Of a DNA stretch of 64,000 nt, positions 53,850-63,267 are shown in pieces; positions within the stretch are counted from its first letter, which is position 1, and the number at the start of each line of letters is the position of its first letter. The stretch comes from Psychromonas ingrahamii 37. GTDB lineage: Bacteria > Pseudomonadota > Gammaproteobacteria > Enterobacterales > Psychromonadaceae. The position numbers and the translations under genes are program-made. Where the stretch lies: NCBI RefSeq assembly GCF_000015285.1, contig NC_008709.1, forward strand, positions 2,170,001-2,234,000, in the 5' to 3' direction. The notes under the pieces are model-generated. The model had not been told where the DNA came from. It saw only the letters and a program-made list of their open reading frames with translations, and made no database searches.

Positions 53850-54842
53850 TCAATGAATTCGCTTATAAAAGACAGCATGGCACTCGGCTAAGATACTTAA
53901 TGCAATAGACTCAGGAAGTTCGCCCCCTATGTCAAATCCGGCTGGGGCTGAAAAGAAGCCCTTAAAATCATCCAAGTTAATGTTTGCTTTACTAAAAACC
54001 TGATCACGACGATGGCGGGGACCAAGCAACGCGATATAAGCTTGGTGACTTTGACTAATTAGTTTTAATGCTAATGCATCCAAGGTTAAATTGTGTTGCA
54101 TAACGACGACACCATCAATATTTAACAAAATATCATTTTCTAATTGAGAGAGTGGTTGTTTAATTATATTGGCTTTAGGAAAGTGATGTTGATGCGCATA
54201 ACTAGATCGTTCATCAAACACCGTTACTTTCCAGCCTAATTGTATCGCCATCATTGTCAAAGGTTGAGCATCTAACCCCCCACCAAAAATAGCGAGATGG
54301 AAACGTGTTCTACAAGGTATCTGAAGTATTGTTATATCAGAAGACTCTTTAGCTTTGTTGTAAGTACTTTTACTAAAGTCATAGTCAGTTTTATTCAGGA
54401 TTGGAACAACGCTGGCTGAGATAGACGCTGCTTGAGTACCTGATTTAACTAATGGTAAGTGATATTCACAATTTTCCGATTTTAATTGCTCCATTAATGT
54501 CTGTAAATGCAGATAGTTATTGTCAGCAGTTACTGGTATTAATAATAAATCGACAATACCGCCACAACCAAGTTGATAGCTTGCATCTGATTCGTCAGTG
54601 GCATCATAAGTGATATTAATGGCTTGATCTTGTTGAATAGCACGTTGTGCATGACGCAGCAAATCACCTTCTAAACAGCCACCACTAACCAGTCCTATGC
54701 TTTTTCCTAATGCATGAAATAACATCATTGCACCGGTTTTCCGATAAGAAGAGCCTTGAATTTTAGTGATGACTGCCAGTACCCATTTATCATTTGGATA
54801 CATGTTCCACTGAGAAAGTAAATCTTCAATATGATGTGACAT
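53850..54842 (-). CDS. XdhC family cofactor-insertion protein
   Basis: A 330-residue XdhC/CoxI family protein. The N-terminal domain shows WVLAVITKIQGSSYRKTGAM and GLVSGGCLEGDLL; the middle has YQLGCGGIVDLLLIP and the C-terminal Rossmann domain FHLAIFGGGLDAQPLTMMAI. These proteins bind and sulfurate molybdopterin cofactor and insert it. Its place beside the MocA-like gene supports maturation of the IorAB-like enzyme. Confidence 0.92.
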   Translation of the reverse strand: MSHHIEDLLSQWNMYPNDKWVLAVITKIQGSSYRKTGAMMLFHALGKSIGLVSGGCLEGDLLRHAQRAIQQDQAINITYDATDESDASYQLGCGGIVDLLLIPVTADNNYLHLQTLMEQLKSENCEYHLPLVKSGTQAASISASVVPILNKTDYDFSKSTYNKAKESSDITILQIPCRTRFHLAIFGGGLDAQPLTMMAIQLGWKVTVFDERSSYAHQHHFPKANIIKQPLSQLENDILLNIDGVVVMQHNLTLDALALKLISQSHQAYIALLGPRHRRDQVFSKANINLDDFKGFFSAPAGFDIGGELPESIALSILAECHAVFYKRIH

Positions 54843-55153
54843 TAAATTCCTATTTTAATAAACCTAACGAATAGGCGTTATGTTTAATTAGCGCTGTTTT
54901 AATTTCAGCCTTTTTATTTTAAAAAAGGCCATTAGGTACTTTTCTAATAATTATTAAAGCAGTCTGATTGAATAAATATAGAAAGTAAGTTTGCGGTTTT
55001 AAAACGTTTATATCAAGGTTATTTCTATTTAAAAAGAGTATTTAAGGAATAGCTTTTAAATGTTATGGAAGAAGTTAAAAAATGGATAGCGTATTTAGTT
55101 TCATTATCTTTAATTATCAAGCCATAATTTGTACTATGAGTTTTATCTCTAAT
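54843..55153. other. Intergenic region upstream of the XdhC gene
   Basis: About 310 AT-rich bases with no recognised gene or repeat. It should contain the XdhC/MocA promoter. Confidence 0.3.
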
Positions 55154-55505
55154 CTAACCCAACAAAATCAAGGTAGCAGGCACTGAAACAGTAGTGAAAG
55201 AAGCGTTCAGGTAAGTACTTATAGAGATGTTCTGCTCGTTCTAAGTGAAATTAACGAAGTCTTCACCGAAATTCATTACAACACCTATGAGGTTAGTGTT
55301 AAAGGTTACATCAGAGAGCATTCCTGTAGTGAAATCTAGGTCACTGATAATTAGGGTGACGGTGTCGGATGGATAGGGGCTATATACCATCATAGTTTTT
55401 TATTGAGCGAATATAGAAAGTAAAGTCACCATAGTCGTAGAACTGATTGTTAAAAAAATTACCTTCTTCGCCGGTACCAACGATAGAGTTATTTAGGTCA
55501 GTTAA
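55154..55505 (-). pseudogene. PEP-CTERM-type exported protein, decayed
   Basis: The minus strand reads LTDLNNSIVGTGEEGNFFNN then QFYDYGDFTFYIRS and a stop. A second frame gives VTLIISDLDFTTGMLSDVTF then NTNLIGVVMNFGEDFVNFT, stop, NEQNIS and finally SVPATLILLG and a stop. The ending VPATLxLLG is the start of a PEP-CTERM sorting signal (VPEPATLALLGLG), cut short by a stop and lacking the Arg tail, and the rest resembles the beta-rich part of exosortase substrates. At least two stops and a frameshift make it non-functional. TCAAGACACCCA at 55527-55538 recurs at 58170, 58324 and 58478. Confidence 0.6.
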
Positions 55506-55554
55506 AGATCATTATCAAGAGACATAATCAAGACACCCATCTATATTACGATAT

Positions 55555-57525
55555 TTAAGCAACATCAAAAAAAACAACTTTATTACGGCCTCTTTTTTTT
55601 GCCTCATACATCGCCTTATCAGCGCACTCCATTAACATAGTTTGGCTTTTTGCATCCAGAGGATAAATTGCCACTCCAATACTTGAAGAAATATGAAGGA
55701 CACCATTATTTGTTATTACAAAAGGCTCTTCTAAACTATTTAGTATTTTATTAGCTACCTCCTTGGCATTCTCATAAATTTCAGGGAGTACAACTACAAA
55801 CTCATCCCCTCCTAGTCGTCCAACTGTGTCTGTAGCGCGCAAACAATATTGAATACGTTTGGATACTTCTGTTAATAACCAATCACCGACTTGATGTCCA
55901 TGGCTATCATTTATGCTTTTAAATCCATCTAAATCAATAAAAAGAATAGCCAGATTTTTTTGAGTGCGTTTAGAAAAGGCTATCGCTTGCTTTAATCTAT
56001 CATTGAGCAAACGACGATTAGGAAGGTGCGTTAAATGATCATATGAGGCCTCTTTATCAAGGCGCATTTGAATTTTTTTTTGTTCAGTAATATCATAATT
56101 GACGCCAACCATTCGGATTGGCTTGCCTATTTCGTCAAATGTCGTTTTTGATACCGCTTTAATATAATGAACTGAGCTATCTGGCCACAGAACTCGAAAC
56201 TCAGGACAATATTCTCGTTCATGTCTAAGGGCCGCCTGTATTTCACCGTCAATATGCATCCGGTCATCTATGTGTACTCTAGAAATCCACGCTTCATACA
56301 AATCTTCAAAATCTGACTTTTGTAAACCATATAATTTATACATGACGGAGTCCCAAGTCAGAATGTTTTTTTCAACATCCCAATCCCAAATCCCTACAAT
56401 TCCCGCTGAAGCGGCTGCTTTTAGTCGATCAATTAATATTTCTAATTCCGCTTTCGCCTGCATAGATTTTTTCCCGGTGATTGTAATGTTCAGCATTACA
56501 ATTAGCAAAAGTACCGATACAAATATGCCTGATATGCCAACTAATTTAGCTAGGTTATTTTCAACACTCTTTTCAAAAACAGAGGTACTATAAAAGGGAA
56601 TGGTCCAATTTCGGCCTGGAAATTCAATCGTCTTAACAACGTAAAAAGCAGGTTTAGATTCTTTTTTATAAGCACTAGGCAAATAGGCCCCAATTCTATC
56701 GGGAGCGTAAAGTAGATTATTTGCATTTTCTGAATGTCCATCATATATTGAAAAGTTTATGCGACGAATTTCATCACCTAAGAGAATGCCATTAATCAGA
56801 TTATCAATACGAAATGGGCTATATACATATCCGATAAGTTCTTTTTGACGCTGAGAAATATTTTCAATAGGAGCACCATTGCGATATAAAGGGAGATAGA
56901 TGAGAAATCCATTCTGTAAATCATCGCCATTTTCCTGAACCAGTTTAACTTTAGCTGAATATGCGATATCACCATTGTCGCGGGCAATGTCCATGGCGGT
57001 ATGGCGAGCCTCCTCTGAGTACATATCATATCCAAACGCTCGCTGATTTCTGGCCGTGAAGGGCTCAAGATAGAGAATGCTACTGTATTTATCACGAGAT
57101 CCTTCTGGAAAGACACTGAAATCATTGAAACCTTCTAGTCGTACCATATTAACAAATGTGTCTTTTTCTTCTGGTTTCAACATGACGGCATAGCCAATAC
57201 CTTGAATACCAGTCAAATATTTTTCAACGTGTAAATTACTTATATAATGATGAAATTCGAGGCGATTAACGTGATCACTTGATTTAAATAACCCTACACC
57301 GCCACGTAATACTTGCTCATATTCCTGCATACGCTGTTCGATGGAGCGAATAGTTTGGGCCACCTCAAATTTAAATAGCTCTTGGATATGGAGTTGATTA
57401 GATTTGGTCGTGATCGACCAAGCAATAAAGGTAATACAGAGACTTAATGAAAATATAAGCCAAGAGGGTAACGTACTGTGGATAAACTTAAAAAATTCGG
57501 TTTTAACACTACGCTTCATCTGCAA
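55555..57525 (-). CDS. CHASE-PAS-GGDEF membrane diguanylate cyclase
   Basis: A 656-residue membrane receptor. TM1 lies near residues 19-39, a periplasmic CHASE domain follows (FIHHYISNLHVEKYL-type region, GIQGIGYAVML, VFPEGSRDKYSSILYLEPF, AFGYDMYSEEARHTAM), then TM2 near 330-352, a PAS/PAC domain (WDWDVEKNILTWDSVMYKLY) and a GGDEF domain with GRLGGDEFVVVLP. An inhibitory RATD lies five residues before GGDEF, so it should be an active, product-inhibited cyclase. CHASE senses an unknown external ligand. It is monocistronic. Confidence 0.93.
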   Translation of the reverse strand: MQMKRSVKTEFFKFIHSTLPSWLIFSLSLCITFIAWSITTKSNQLHIQELFKFEVAQTIRSIEQRMQEYEQVLRGGVGLFKSSDHVNRLEFHHYISNLHVEKYLTGIQGIGYAVMLKPEEKDTFVNMVRLEGFNDFSVFPEGSRDKYSSILYLEPFTARNQRAFGYDMYSEEARHTAMDIARDNGDIAYSAKVKLVQENGDDLQNGFLIYLPLYRNGAPIENISQRQKELIGYVYSPFRIDNLINGILLGDEIRRINFSIYDGHSENANNLLYAPDRIGAYLPSAYKKESKPAFYVVKTIEFPGRNWTIPFYSTSVFEKSVENNLAKLVGISGIFVSVLLLIVMLNITITGKKSMQAKAELEILIDRLKAAASAGIVGIWDWDVEKNILTWDSVMYKLYGLQKSDFEDLYEAWISRVHIDDRMHIDGEIQAALRHEREYCPEFRVLWPDSSVHYIKAVSKTTFDEIGKPIRMVGVNYDITEQKKIQMRLDKEASYDHLTHLPNRRLLNDRLKQAIAFSKRTQKNLAILFIDLDGFKSINDSHGHQVGDWLLTEVSKRIQYCLRATDTVGRLGGDEFVVVLPEIYENAKEVANKILNSLEEPFVITNNGVLHISSSIGVAIYPLDAKSQTMLMECADKAMYEAKKRGRNKVVFFDVA

Positions 57526-58140
57526 CCATTCTCCTGAAAGTCAATTTACCGACCATTAAAGCTTTCACTATTTTTTCCACAATGTGCACGATGAACTCCT
57601 TAACCCTTGGTGGAGTAAGACTTAAAAGCATTCGTAAACTTAGAAAATATTAGTTCAATTTGGTGATTAACGCATATTAATAGGCGTTATTGTCTGACCG
57701 AATTTTTACTCAAGTTATTGCTTTTTCGCTGATTGATTATATTGAATTACTGGATTGGACGAGCAGAATGAGATGATAAGTGTAGGCACTTAGCCACAAT
57801 TACTTTATGTATTGGGAATTGATAATGAAATCGGGTGTGAATTAGCGAGTAGTTTTGGTGAAAATTATTATAGTGCGGTGGGGCCTTAAAAAATTAGCCC
57901 CTTTAACTGCTTAACATGCTTCTGCTCGCTACCCTAATAAATCACTTAAATACTGGTGATTAGAGCTGATATTTATGCGTCCTTATATTAAATTATAAAC
58001 ATTGTCATTAATGGATATCCGCAATTGTTGCTTTAAATTCAGCCAATCTAACCATTTAACCTGCTTTTCAATAATATTTGCTGGCCACCTTAATAAATCA
58101 CTTAAATACCGCTTATTAGGACTGATATTTATGCGTCTTT
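57526..58140. other. Intergenic region with older, divergent repeat copies
   Basis: No gene is seen. TAATAAATCACTTAAATAC followed by GATATTTATGCGTC occurs around 57940 and again around 58090, about 150 bp apart. ATTGTCATTAATGGATATCCGC near 58001 is a diverged form of part of the 154-bp repeat that follows, so the array is older than its perfect core. Confidence 0.5.
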
Positions 58141-58491
58141 GTTTTGGTAAGATACACTGCGCTTAATTCGTCAAGACACCCAAATATTTATGCGTCTTTA
58201 TATTAAATGATAGCCAGTGTCATTAATGGATGTCCGCAATTTTTTAATTTAATTAAATTAATGCAAACAAAGGGGCCATATTTCTAGATTCTTTGTTTTG
58301 GTAAGATACACTGCGCTTAATTCGTCAAGACACCCAAATATTTATGCGTCTTTATATTAAATGATAGCCAGTGTCATTAATGGATGTCCGCAATTTTTTA
58401 ATTTAATTAAATTAATGCAAACAAAGGGGCCATATTTCTAGATTCTTTGTTTTGGTAAGATACACTGCGCTTAATTCGTCAAGACACCCAA
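58141..58491 (+). repeat. Perfect 154-bp tandem repeat, 2.3 copies
   Basis: Copies start at 58141, 58295 and 58449 (GTTTTGGTAAGATACACTGC) and are identical; the third stops after 43 bp at GACACCCAA. Each unit also holds TGCGTCTTTATATTAAATG and AACAAAGGGGCCATATTTC. There is no ORF. The array ends 30 bp before the orphan gene at 58522. Perfect identity implies recent expansion or ongoing recombination. Confidence 0.95.
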
Positions 58492-58521
58492 TAATGAGGT
58501 GTTATAAAATAGGTATACTCA

Positions 58522-59076
58522 ATGAGCTCAGCGTTAAAAGAACAAAAAGAAACTATCTTACAATACTTAGAGACAACACATTACATCGAGTCTAATGCAC
58601 CAAAAGCAGAAGAGAAGCGAGAAGCTAAGTATAAGATTGGTAAAGCATGCAACAAAGCAAGAGAGATCCTTTGCAGTGATGACGCTTTTCTTGATTGGGT
58701 ATGGTCAAACGTTATCGCTGAATGTTCAACGGATATTGAAGAGGTGACGCCTAATACACTGATTTCTTGGCGTCTGTTGCCTAAATTTGGCACATTAGAG
58801 CAATGTGAAATAGTTGGTTTCACCCATATTTCTAAGCTATTGCTCGATAAAAATGCAGCAATGAAAGCGGAAGTGTTAGATATTATTGCCAATAATGATC
58901 CTGAAACGGCTAATAAATTAATCAAAATGGTACTTAAGCCAGCCATTGATTTTACGCCAATTGTTGCTAACAAAAAGAATCTGTCTGATACCGTTAATAA
59001 GGCTGATAAGTTATCAAAAGATGCACTAGTAGCTTTAGTTAAAGCCATGCATCAAAAAATGATAAGTAATAAATAA
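58522..59076 (+). CDS. Orphan hypothetical protein
   Basis: A 184-residue, largely helical, soluble protein. Segments such as KIGKACNKAREILCSDDAFL, WRLLPKFGTLEQCEIVGFTH and ANNDPETANKLIKMVL recall DNA- or partition-related phage/plasmid proteins but match no family I can name. No signal peptide or TM segment is present. Its promoter region is the 154-bp repeat array. The ribosome binding site is weak (TAGGT). Codon use resembles its neighbours. Confidence 0.65.
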   Translation: MSSALKEQKETILQYLETTHYIESNAPKAEEKREAKYKIGKACNKAREILCSDDAFLDWVWSNVIAECSTDIEEVTPNTLISWRLLPKFGTLEQCEIVGFTHISKLLLDKNAAMKAEVLDIIANNDPETANKLIKMVLKPAIDFTPIVANKKNLSDTVNKADKLSKDALVALVKAMHQKMISNK

Positions 59077-59315
59077 CTAAATGTTAGCCCGTAATATTTC
59101 TCAGTTAACCGGGCGTTAATATGTATTGCAGAATTTATTTCTCATTCGGTTTAGGGCACCAAGCGCCTCAGTTTTTTATTCTCTATGAGCAGTTGATGAG
59201 AGCAAGAGTAGTATTATAAAACTGTTCAAAAATAGCAGTTTAATAACCTAGTCACATTGCAATGCTGGATTCACGCATTGAATAATGCATTGAAGAACGG
59301 AAGGAACGAACGGCC

Positions 59316-60425
59316 ATGAAAAGTCTTGTTTTGATTGGAGGGGGGCATGCACACATGATAACCCTGAGTAAATTAGATACCTTTATATCTAAAGGGTATC
59401 AGGTAACCGTCATTCAACCAGCTGACTATCACTACTATAGTGGCATGGGACCTGGAATGCTGGGTGGTACATACGAGCCTGATGATATCCGTTTTGCGAC
59501 TAAAATACTGGTTGAAAGTAAGGGCGGCAGATTTGTCAAAGCACATGCTAGCCGAATCGACCCCGAAAAACGAGTTGTGCATCTGCAGGAAAGTGATGAG
59601 AAGATTAAATATGATGTTCTCTCTTGTAATGCGGGATCTTATGTCCCGAAAAATATTGTTGAAGGGGATAGCGATAACGTTTTTACGGCGAAGCCTATTG
59701 AAGAACTAAGCCGAGCCAAAGAGACTATTCTTAAGAAGTTAAGGGATGGCCCTATTTCAATAGCTGTTCTTGGCGGGGGACCTGCTGCCATTGAGATAGC
59801 TGGGAATATTCATCAATTATGTAAACAAAAAGCATTACACCAACCGCATATACGGCTTTTTAGTGGGCATGGATTAATGTCCAAAGTGTCCCCTAGAGTA
59901 CGAAAGCTTCTCCGTAAGTTGCTGGTTCGTAAAGGCATTGAAATAATAGAAAAAGGTTATGTTGAAAAAGTTGCCAATGGCAAGATTACCCTAGAAAATG
60001 ATACGACCTATACTGCTGATATTATCTTTCCGGCGATAGGTGTTAAGCCGTCGACAATTTTTTCCCGATCAGGCCTGGATATTGGTCCTGAGGGCGGTTT
60101 AAAAGTGAATTCATTTTTACAATCGACCAGTCACACCCCTATTTTTGGAGGCGGTGATTGTATCTATTATGCTGATCAACCACTTAATAAAGTGGGTGTT
60201 TATGCAGTGCGTCAAAACTTAGTTTTATATCATAATTTAATGGCTGCACTTGAGGAAAGACCGTTAGAAATTTTTTCGCCTGGTGGTGATTACCTGTTGA
60301 TTTATAATCTTGGAGATGGCGAAGGGGTGTTCTCCAAATGGTTCCTTACATTCTCAGGTAAAATGGCTTTTATGATTAAAGATCACATCGACAGAAAATT
60401 TATAAAACTATTCCAAGTTTTGTAA
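59316..60425 (+). CDS. NDH/SelD-N-terminal-type FAD oxidoreductase
   Basis: A 369-residue pyridine nucleotide-disulfide oxidoreductase. It starts SLVLIGGGHAHMITLSKLD, a start characteristic of proteins found fused to or beside SelD (TIGR03169 type), has a central NAD site AVLGGGPAAIEIAGNIHQL, and FGGGDCIYYADQPLNKVGVY near the end. There is no redox-active disulfide. The C-terminal KWFLTFSGKMAFMIKDHID resembles the membrane-binding end of NDH-2. No selD gene is in this window. AAGGAACGAACGGCC precedes the start. Confidence 0.85.
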   Translation: MKSLVLIGGGHAHMITLSKLDTFISKGYQVTVIQPADYHYYSGMGPGMLGGTYEPDDIRFATKILVESKGGRFVKAHASRIDPEKRVVHLQESDEKIKYDVLSCNAGSYVPKNIVEGDSDNVFTAKPIEELSRAKETILKKLRDGPISIAVLGGGPAAIEIAGNIHQLCKQKALHQPHIRLFSGHGLMSKVSPRVRKLLRKLLVRKGIEIIEKGYVEKVANGKITLENDTTYTADIIFPAIGVKPSTIFSRSGLDIGPEGGLKVNSFLQSTSHTPIFGGGDCIYYADQPLNKVGVYAVRQNLVLYHNLMAALEERPLEIFSPGGDYLLIYNLGDGEGVFSKWFLTFSGKMAFMIKDHIDRKFIKLFQVL

Positions 60426-60482
60426 TAAGTTAACAGCTTACTCTCGGCATATTATAAAAATAAAATAAGTGAAATAAGCATC

Positions 60483-60839
60483 ATGAAAAAAGTCAGTTTT
60501 ATTAATATTGAAGACGAGGGTATAGACTTAATATTATCATTTGCAGTCTATGATTCAGAGCCATCGGCGATCGAGAGTCTGATCCTGATGAGGACGCCAA
60601 GATATGAGCTTCTATTGGATGATCATGAGCGAGGCGTTGCCGTTTCATTCAAAAATCATGAACAAAGCTCTCTTCTAAAAAGCGTGGTGTTAGGAACTGA
60701 TATTGTTGAAATTTTTAATCAAGAGAATAAATATATTCTGGATATGAGGCATGTAGATAAAGACGAGTTAAATGAATTAGAAAAAATATTGAAGAAAATG
60801 AATTTTGATAATCGATTCACTATAGTCAGACCCTCGTAA
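60483..60839 (+). CDS. Hypothetical protein downstream of the flavoprotein
   Basis: A 118-residue soluble alpha/beta protein with no recognised family. Visible stretches are SFAVYDSEPSAIESLILMRT, LLLDDHERGVAVSFKN and VDKDELNELEKILKKM. It begins 57 bp after the flavoprotein stop in the same orientation and is probably co-transcribed. The 14-mer GGCGCAAAGGGGCA at 60852-60865 follows its stop and recurs at 9221. Confidence 0.7.
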   Translation: MKKVSFINIEDEGIDLILSFAVYDSEPSAIESLILMRTPRYELLLDDHERGVAVSFKNHEQSSLLKSVVLGTDIVEIFNQENKYILDMRHVDKDELNELEKILKKMNFDNRFTIVRPS

Positions 60840-60975
60840 GTTAGCCTCTTAGGCGCAAAGGGGCAGATTGCGACTTAGTACTTTTGCTCTTTTTCAGTCT
60901 CTTTTTAAACTTTAAAATGGTAAAAGAAAAGATGTGATCCCATTGCTTTTACCATTGTTTTTTAAAAAAGAGCGC

Positions 60976-63267
60976 TTATTTACGTTTATGACAGCGCAGA
61001 TGAAAAGTGATTTCAGAGGCCTTCATCGCTTTACTGTGCAACTGCTGACTGGCCGGCTCAACTTCATTCGAGATTTTATTCGGTATTGCGGGCTCACCGT
61101 CGGTGTTATTAGCGAGTGAGTCAGCAACGACCGTCACACCTAATGAGCGGGACAGAAAAAGAAACCCATCCTGTAGCGCACGGTTAACAAAGTTGACAGA
61201 CCCATCGGTAAAATGGGGTGCTATTTTAAATTTATCGATTGTTAACTGTTCAAACAGCCTAAACAGTGGACGATCTGCACCAAATTTATCAACGGTCAGT
61301 GCCATGCCCATCTTACTGATATTGAGAATATTTTCATAAACGGTTGGGTTATCACTTTTAAAAGTCACTTCATCGATTTCAAACTCCAGCCATTCTATTG
61401 AACACTTCGTTTCCAGCAGAATAGTCTGTAGATCTCCAATCAAACTAAATTGTGATAATTGCACTTCCGTTAAATTAATGGCAATACGTCCGAAATTAAT
61501 TGCCGCTTTCTGCCAGATTACCGCCTGCAGTGCGGCTTTACGGATCATAATAAGACCTATCTGCACCGCTAAACCGTAATGTTCAGCCAGGCTTATAAAG
61601 CTGTCCGAATGTAGCACGCCACGCTGCGGGTGATTCCAGCATAACAGCGCTTCCAGCGCGACAATTTGCCGTTTACTCAGATCGTACTGAGGCAGGTAGT
61701 ACAGCTCAAACTGATCCTGCGCCACTGCTTGTGTTAATGCTTCTTTAAATTTAACCTGCTGCCGTGAATATTGGGTCAACTTTTTAGTATAAAAATAATA
61801 GGTCGTGGTCTGAGCTGACAGCTTGCCGCTTTTTAAAGAGGGTGCTGTAGCGGTAACAGAATCACTTTCTTTTGTGGTGTTAATATGGGATTTACCACGC
61901 TGCATCGCTTTTTCCGCGTTGCCTAATAGCGTGTCTATATCAGTGCCATCGTCAGGATAGAGGGCAATCCCGATTGTCGCAGAGAGATGCGCAGATGAAT
62001 GGTCAATGTCAAAGTATCGCTCAAATTGCGCGGTTATATTTTGCGCGACATCAGCCACATCCTGTTCATTAAGCAACTCATCAATAATAATAACAAACTC
62101 ATCACCACCAAAACGCGCAACCGTATCTTTTTCAGAAACACAGCTTTTAAGACGTTCTGCAATCTGTTGTAGAGCCATGTCTCCCGCATTATGCCCATGC
62201 TGTTTATTAATTGCCTTAAAGCCATTAATATCCACTAACAGCACCGCCATCATCCGCTGATTAAAGCTTGCCCGGGCTATTACTTGTTCCAATCGGTTAA
62301 ACAGCGCAATACGGTTAAATACCCCGGTCAGCGGATCATGTTTTGATAAAAACTGTATTTTGGGCTCAACTCTTGTACTTTGCTTTAAATCGATAAAGGA
62401 ACTGATACGGCAGAGTGTCCCTTTTTCTTCGAGCTCAATAACATACATTTCTGACCAGCAATAATGATGTTCGCCATTTTTTGTGCGATATGACATATCT
62501 CCCTGCCAGCTTTTATCTTTTTGTAATGCAGTCTCTATCTTCTCATATTGACTGCTTTCAAGTATGCTGACATGTGATTGCAGCAGCTCCTCTTTTGAAT
62601 AACCGGTCGTATCGCAACTGGCCTTATTAGCCTCAACAATATAGCCATTTTCATCGCTGATAATAATGCATTCCAGCGTATGAGTGAATATATTGGCGGC
62701 AAGTTTGAGTTTTTCATCGGCGCGTTTACGGTCGGTGATGTCAATTACCGCGGCAAGACAGTCTGTTTCGGTAATGCCGAGATTGGCTTCAATATTCAGC
62801 CAACGCTTATGCTTGCCAATCTGTGCTAAGACCTCAAAGGATTGTATGCCATCACCCGCAAATGCTTTTGCCAGACAACGGTTGAATTTATCACGATCTT
62901 GGGGTGTTAAGTAGTTTGAAAACTGTTTTCCTACCAAGTTAGCGCGTTCAATATCCAATAGGCTCGCCCCGCGTAAATTAACCTGATTGACAACGCCCTT
63001 CAGATTGAAAGAAAAATAGGCAATAGGTGCAAATTCAAATAACTCGGTATAGCGATAATATAATTTTTCGGTTATCCGTGCTTGCTTTAACTCCTCATTC
63101 TGCATTTCCAGCTCAATCTGATGAACCTGCAATTCGTGTATCATCTTTTTGGCTGCATAGTCGCTAGGAATAGTTTGTTTGATTTCTGTTTGTGTTTTCA
63201 GTTGTGCTTCCGCGCGCTGGCGTAACGTTTTGCTGGATAGCTTGGTTGACTTTGCAGGTGTCTTCAT
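60976..63267 (-). CDS. PAS-PAS-GGDEF-EAL protein with degenerate EAL
   Basis: A 763-residue cytoplasmic regulator. After a short coiled coil (LEMQNEELKQARITEKLYY) come two PAS domains (about 75-185 and 190-305), a GGDEF domain with ARFGGDEFVIIID, and an EAL-like domain (about 515-745). The GGDEF signature is intact but the inhibitory site reads SEKD, lacking the Arg. The EAL domain keeps EALLCW but has lost the DDFGTG loop (here DKFGADR), the K-I-D motif (here KIAPHF) and the ExxE-type end (here VVADSLA). It is probably a cyclase whose EAL part only binds or regulates. Its ATG overlaps the upstream stop (ATGA). Confidence 0.9.
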   Translation of the reverse strand: MKTPAKSTKLSSKTLRQRAEAQLKTQTEIKQTIPSDYAAKKMIHELQVHQIELEMQNEELKQARITEKLYYRYTELFEFAPIAYFSFNLKGVVNQVNLRGASLLDIERANLVGKQFSNYLTPQDRDKFNRCLAKAFAGDGIQSFEVLAQIGKHKRWLNIEANLGITETDCLAAVIDITDRKRADEKLKLAANIFTHTLECIIISDENGYIVEANKASCDTTGYSKEELLQSHVSILESSQYEKIETALQKDKSWQGDMSYRTKNGEHHYCWSEMYVIELEEKGTLCRISSFIDLKQSTRVEPKIQFLSKHDPLTGVFNRIALFNRLEQVIARASFNQRMMAVLLVDINGFKAINKQHGHNAGDMALQQIAERLKSCVSEKDTVARFGGDEFVIIIDELLNEQDVADVAQNITAQFERYFDIDHSSAHLSATIGIALYPDDGTDIDTLLGNAEKAMQRGKSHINTTKESDSVTATAPSLKSGKLSAQTTTYYFYTKKLTQYSRQQVKFKEALTQAVAQDQFELYYLPQYDLSKRQIVALEALLCWNHPQRGVLHSDSFISLAEHYGLAVQIGLIMIRKAALQAVIWQKAAINFGRIAINLTEVQLSQFSLIGDLQTILLETKCSIEWLEFEIDEVTFKSDNPTVYENILNISKMGMALTVDKFGADRPLFRLFEQLTIDKFKIAPHFTDGSVNFVNRALQDGFLFLSRSLGVTVVADSLANNTDGEPAIPNKISNEVEPASQQLHSKAMKASEITFHLRCHKRK

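Noticed and set aside
58141-58491. CRISPR array
   Set aside because: Whole 154-bp units are identical, with no short repeats separated by unique spacers.
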